Below are positions 32,801 to 34,187 of a stretch of 34,187 nt of DNA, piece after piece. Each line of letters begins with the position of its first letter. Positions within the stretch are counted from its first letter, which is position 1. The stretch covers positions 1 through 34,187 of the forward strand of contig JAXHST010000073.1 in assembly GCA_034190325.1 (NCBI GenBank). Direction: 5' to 3'. The translations under genes and the position numbers were made by a program. The notes below the pieces were generated by a model. It was not told where the DNA came from and ran no database searches. It saw only the letters and a program-made list of their open reading frames with translations. This DNA comes from UBA287 sp034190325. GTDB taxonomy: Archaea > Thermoplasmatota > UBA186 > UBA287.

Positions 32801-34012
32801 ATGAAGTATCCCTGGACATACATTATAAGCCATGAAATGCTGCCAGAAGATATGGAGTCTTTTTTTGATGATCTCACTATGGAAGAGGCAGAGATTTTAC
32901 TTAGAGATTCGAGCATAGAGCTATGGCTCAAAGAGCTCATAAGAGCAATCATAAATGAGTTCAGAGGAAATATAAAGAGCGCAGTTAATATCCTGGAGGG
33001 CATAGATGAAAAGAATTTCTATGTTCTCTATAACAGGCTCAGAGTTTACACAATTGTTGGAGATTTTGAGAAAGCTGAAGAGATTGAAAGGGAATTAAAA
33101 GAAATGGATTTAGATAAGAGGCGGAGCTGTCTTTTGCAAAACGAGATGGGCAAGCGCATGTGGAAGAAAAGCCAATTTAAAGAAGCTCTCAACAGCTTTA
33201 CAGCTGTGCTTGAAACAGCGCTCGAGCTTGGGGATAAGCACCTTGAGGGCATAGGTTACAACAATGTAGCACTGGTGCTGACAGATATTGGAGAGTACCA
33301 GCAGGCAAAGGAGCTTTTTACCAGAGCATTGGAGGCTGACTTTACTTCAGGAAATGATAGAGGAATAGCAATAGCGCATCTTAACCTTGGAGAGTGCTGC
33401 AGGATGATGGGAGATTTTGAGAGCGCAAAGGAGTTCTTTGATGAGTGCATAAAGGCTACTGAGCATCTGGATGAATATGAAAAAACAAGGCTCAGCTCCG
33501 ATTGCTACTGGAATTTAGGTCAGATATATGCGGAGGAGCATGATTTTGAAAAAGCACACGAGAACTTTGAAAGAGCTTTAGCTCTTGCAGAGAAAACAGG
33601 CGATGAAGAGCTAACAGTCAGAGTCTATCTATCTCTGGGAGCTCTTGCAGTTGAAGCGAAAAAGCTCTATGATGCTCAAGCGCATATGCAGAGCGCATAT
33701 GAAATAGCAAAAGCAATAAATTCAAAGAAATATGAGGCTGAGAGCTATGCTTTAAGAGGAAGGATAGACGAGATTGAGAGAAACTATCCAGAAGCGCTGC
33801 AGAGCTATGGCCTTGCAGCTTTTTTATTCAGACAGATAGATGATAAGTATAATATGGCAAGGATGGAGGAGGCTGCAGGCTCCATATATCTGATACAGGG
33901 CAATAAAGAAAGGGCAATAGAGTACTTTCAGGGGGCAAAGGCAAAGTATGCAGCTCTATCTTATAGAGATTTCATCGCTATAGATGAGAAGATCAAGAAG
34001 GCTCAGATTTAA
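32801..34012 (+). CDS. TPR-repeat protein
   Basis: The 403-residue protein is a tetratricopeptide scaffold. An N-terminal helical part (1-100, MKYPWTYIISHEMLPEDMES onwards) is followed by at least six TPR units, for example EGIGYNNVALVLTDIGEY, IAIAHLNLGECCRMMGDF, SDCYWNLGQIYAEEHDFEKA and YALRGRIDEIERNYPEA. No signal peptide, so a cytoplasmic protein-protein adaptor is likely; partners are unknown. The frame is open to an ATG at 32645, but the extra 52 residues are serine/arginine-rich and lie opposite the decayed exported-protein gene, so I start at the ATG at 32801. A weak TATA-like TTAAGAAATA precedes it at 32771-32780. Confidence 0.85.
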   Translation: MKYPWTYIISHEMLPEDMESFFDDLTMEEAEILLRDSSIELWLKELIRAIINEFRGNIKSAVNILEGIDEKNFYVLYNRLRVYTIVGDFEKAEEIERELKEMDLDKRRSCLLQNEMGKRMWKKSQFKEALNSFTAVLETALELGDKHLEGIGYNNVALVLTDIGEYQQAKELFTRALEADFTSGNDRGIAIAHLNLGECCRMMGDFESAKEFFDECIKATEHLDEYEKTRLSSDCYWNLGQIYAEEHDFEKAHENFERALALAEKTGDEELTVRVYLSLGALAVEAKKLYDAQAHMQSAYEIAKAINSKKYEAESYALRGRIDEIERNYPEALQSYGLAAFLFRQIDDKYNMARMEEAAGSIYLIQGNKERAIEYFQGAKAKYAALSYRDFIAIDEKIKKAQI

Positions 34013-34099
34013 AGTTAAGAGCTAAGAGCTAAAACTAAGAATTACTGGCATTATCTCATAGAGCTATGGCAAAAAGGAATAGAACTATTTGAAGAAAAA

Positions 34100-34110
34100 G
34101 TATTTTAATG
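34100..34110 (+). promoter_or_regulatory. TATA-like box of the right-edge gene
   Basis: GTATTTTAATG lies about 22-32 nt before the ATG at 34132. The short sequence between 34013 and 34099 holds a tandem AAGAGCTA duplication and no gene. Confidence 0.35.
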
Positions 34111-34131
34111 ACTAACTCTTTCTTTTTCCTT

Positions 34132-34187
34132 ATGAAAGCTTTTGTTGCTGTTGCAATGAGCATTGCACTGCTTTTTTGTTTGCCTGT
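34132..34187 (+). CDS. Start of an exported protein (C-terminus outside window)
   Basis: The last 56 bases open a frame MKAFVAVAMSIALLFCLP, a typical signal peptide: one lysine, then a hydrophobic core. A TATA-like box 22-32 nt upstream supports a leaderless start. Nothing more can be said about the protein from 18 residues. Confidence 0.55.
   Translation, partial: MKAFVAVAMSIALLFCLP

Noticed and set aside
32548..33003. 151-residue minus-strand frame taken as an intact gene
   Set aside because: Its first half is antisense to well-supported TPR coding sequence; only the second half is coding-like, as part of the frameshifted exported-protein gene.

Overview
This window looks like a chromosomal segment of an archaeon. 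The evidence is an Orc1/Cdc6 initiator, an archaeal-type valyl-tRNA synthetase, HerA and NurA, an RPA-like OB-fold protein, a split B12-dependent methylmalonyl-CoA mutase, and many genes whose start codon lies about 22-35 nt behind a TATA-like box, which suggests leaderless transcripts. An anaerobic euryarchaeote or a related lineage is plausible, but I cannot place it further. There are no rRNA or tRNA genes that I can recognise.

Region 1 (1-9.9 kb, minus strand). The N-terminal part of an iron/B12-type ABC substrate-binding protein is followed by a tight six-gene operon read from 9795 to 912. In order it encodes: a mosaic protein with HEAT repeats, a DpnI-C-like winged helix, a possible EVE/PUA-like domain, ankyrin repeats, one RCC1-like unit and more HEAT repeats; a NurA-family nuclease; a HerA-family DNA translocase; an acidic 50-residue protein; a Rad50/SMC-like coiled-coil ATPase without a zinc hook; and a protein with a winged-helix-like N-terminus. 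All junctions overlap or nearly touch. I know of no described system with this composition. It is the best candidate for a new DNA-processing or defence system.

Region 2 (10-17.3 kb). A NYN-domain ribonuclease and an OB-fold protein (minus) diverge from an AddB-like/AddA-like helicase-nuclease pair (plus). Both large proteins carry a RecB-type nuclease and a four-cysteine iron-sulfur signature. A truncated CARF-like remnant and a small membrane protein follow.

Region 3 (17.4-20.4 kb). An orphan CRISPR array of six repeats, transcribed on the minus strand, lies beside csx1 (CARF-HEPN ring-nuclease/RNase family of type III systems). No other cas genes are present. An AT-rich gene for a NucS-like nuclease fused to an EVE domain sits between the oldest array repeat and a further, decayed repeat copy 1 kb away, so it appears to have been inserted in the array tail.

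Region 4 (20.4-34.2 kb). This part is mostly housekeeping: an ankyrin/coiled-coil gene pair, a secreted GH15-like glucoamylase, a methylmalonyl-CoA operon (mutase large subunit, epimerase, mutase B12 subunit, MeaB-type G3E GTPase), a HAD phosphatase diverging from cdc6, a GNAT acetyltransferase and metallophosphoesterase pair, valS, a decayed exported-protein gene, a TPR protein and the start of another exported protein.

Taken together, the first 20 kb is a defence or DNA-repair island: two DNA end-processing machines, a CRISPR array with Csx1, and two proteins that may read modified bases. The remaining 14 kb is core metabolism, replication and translation.
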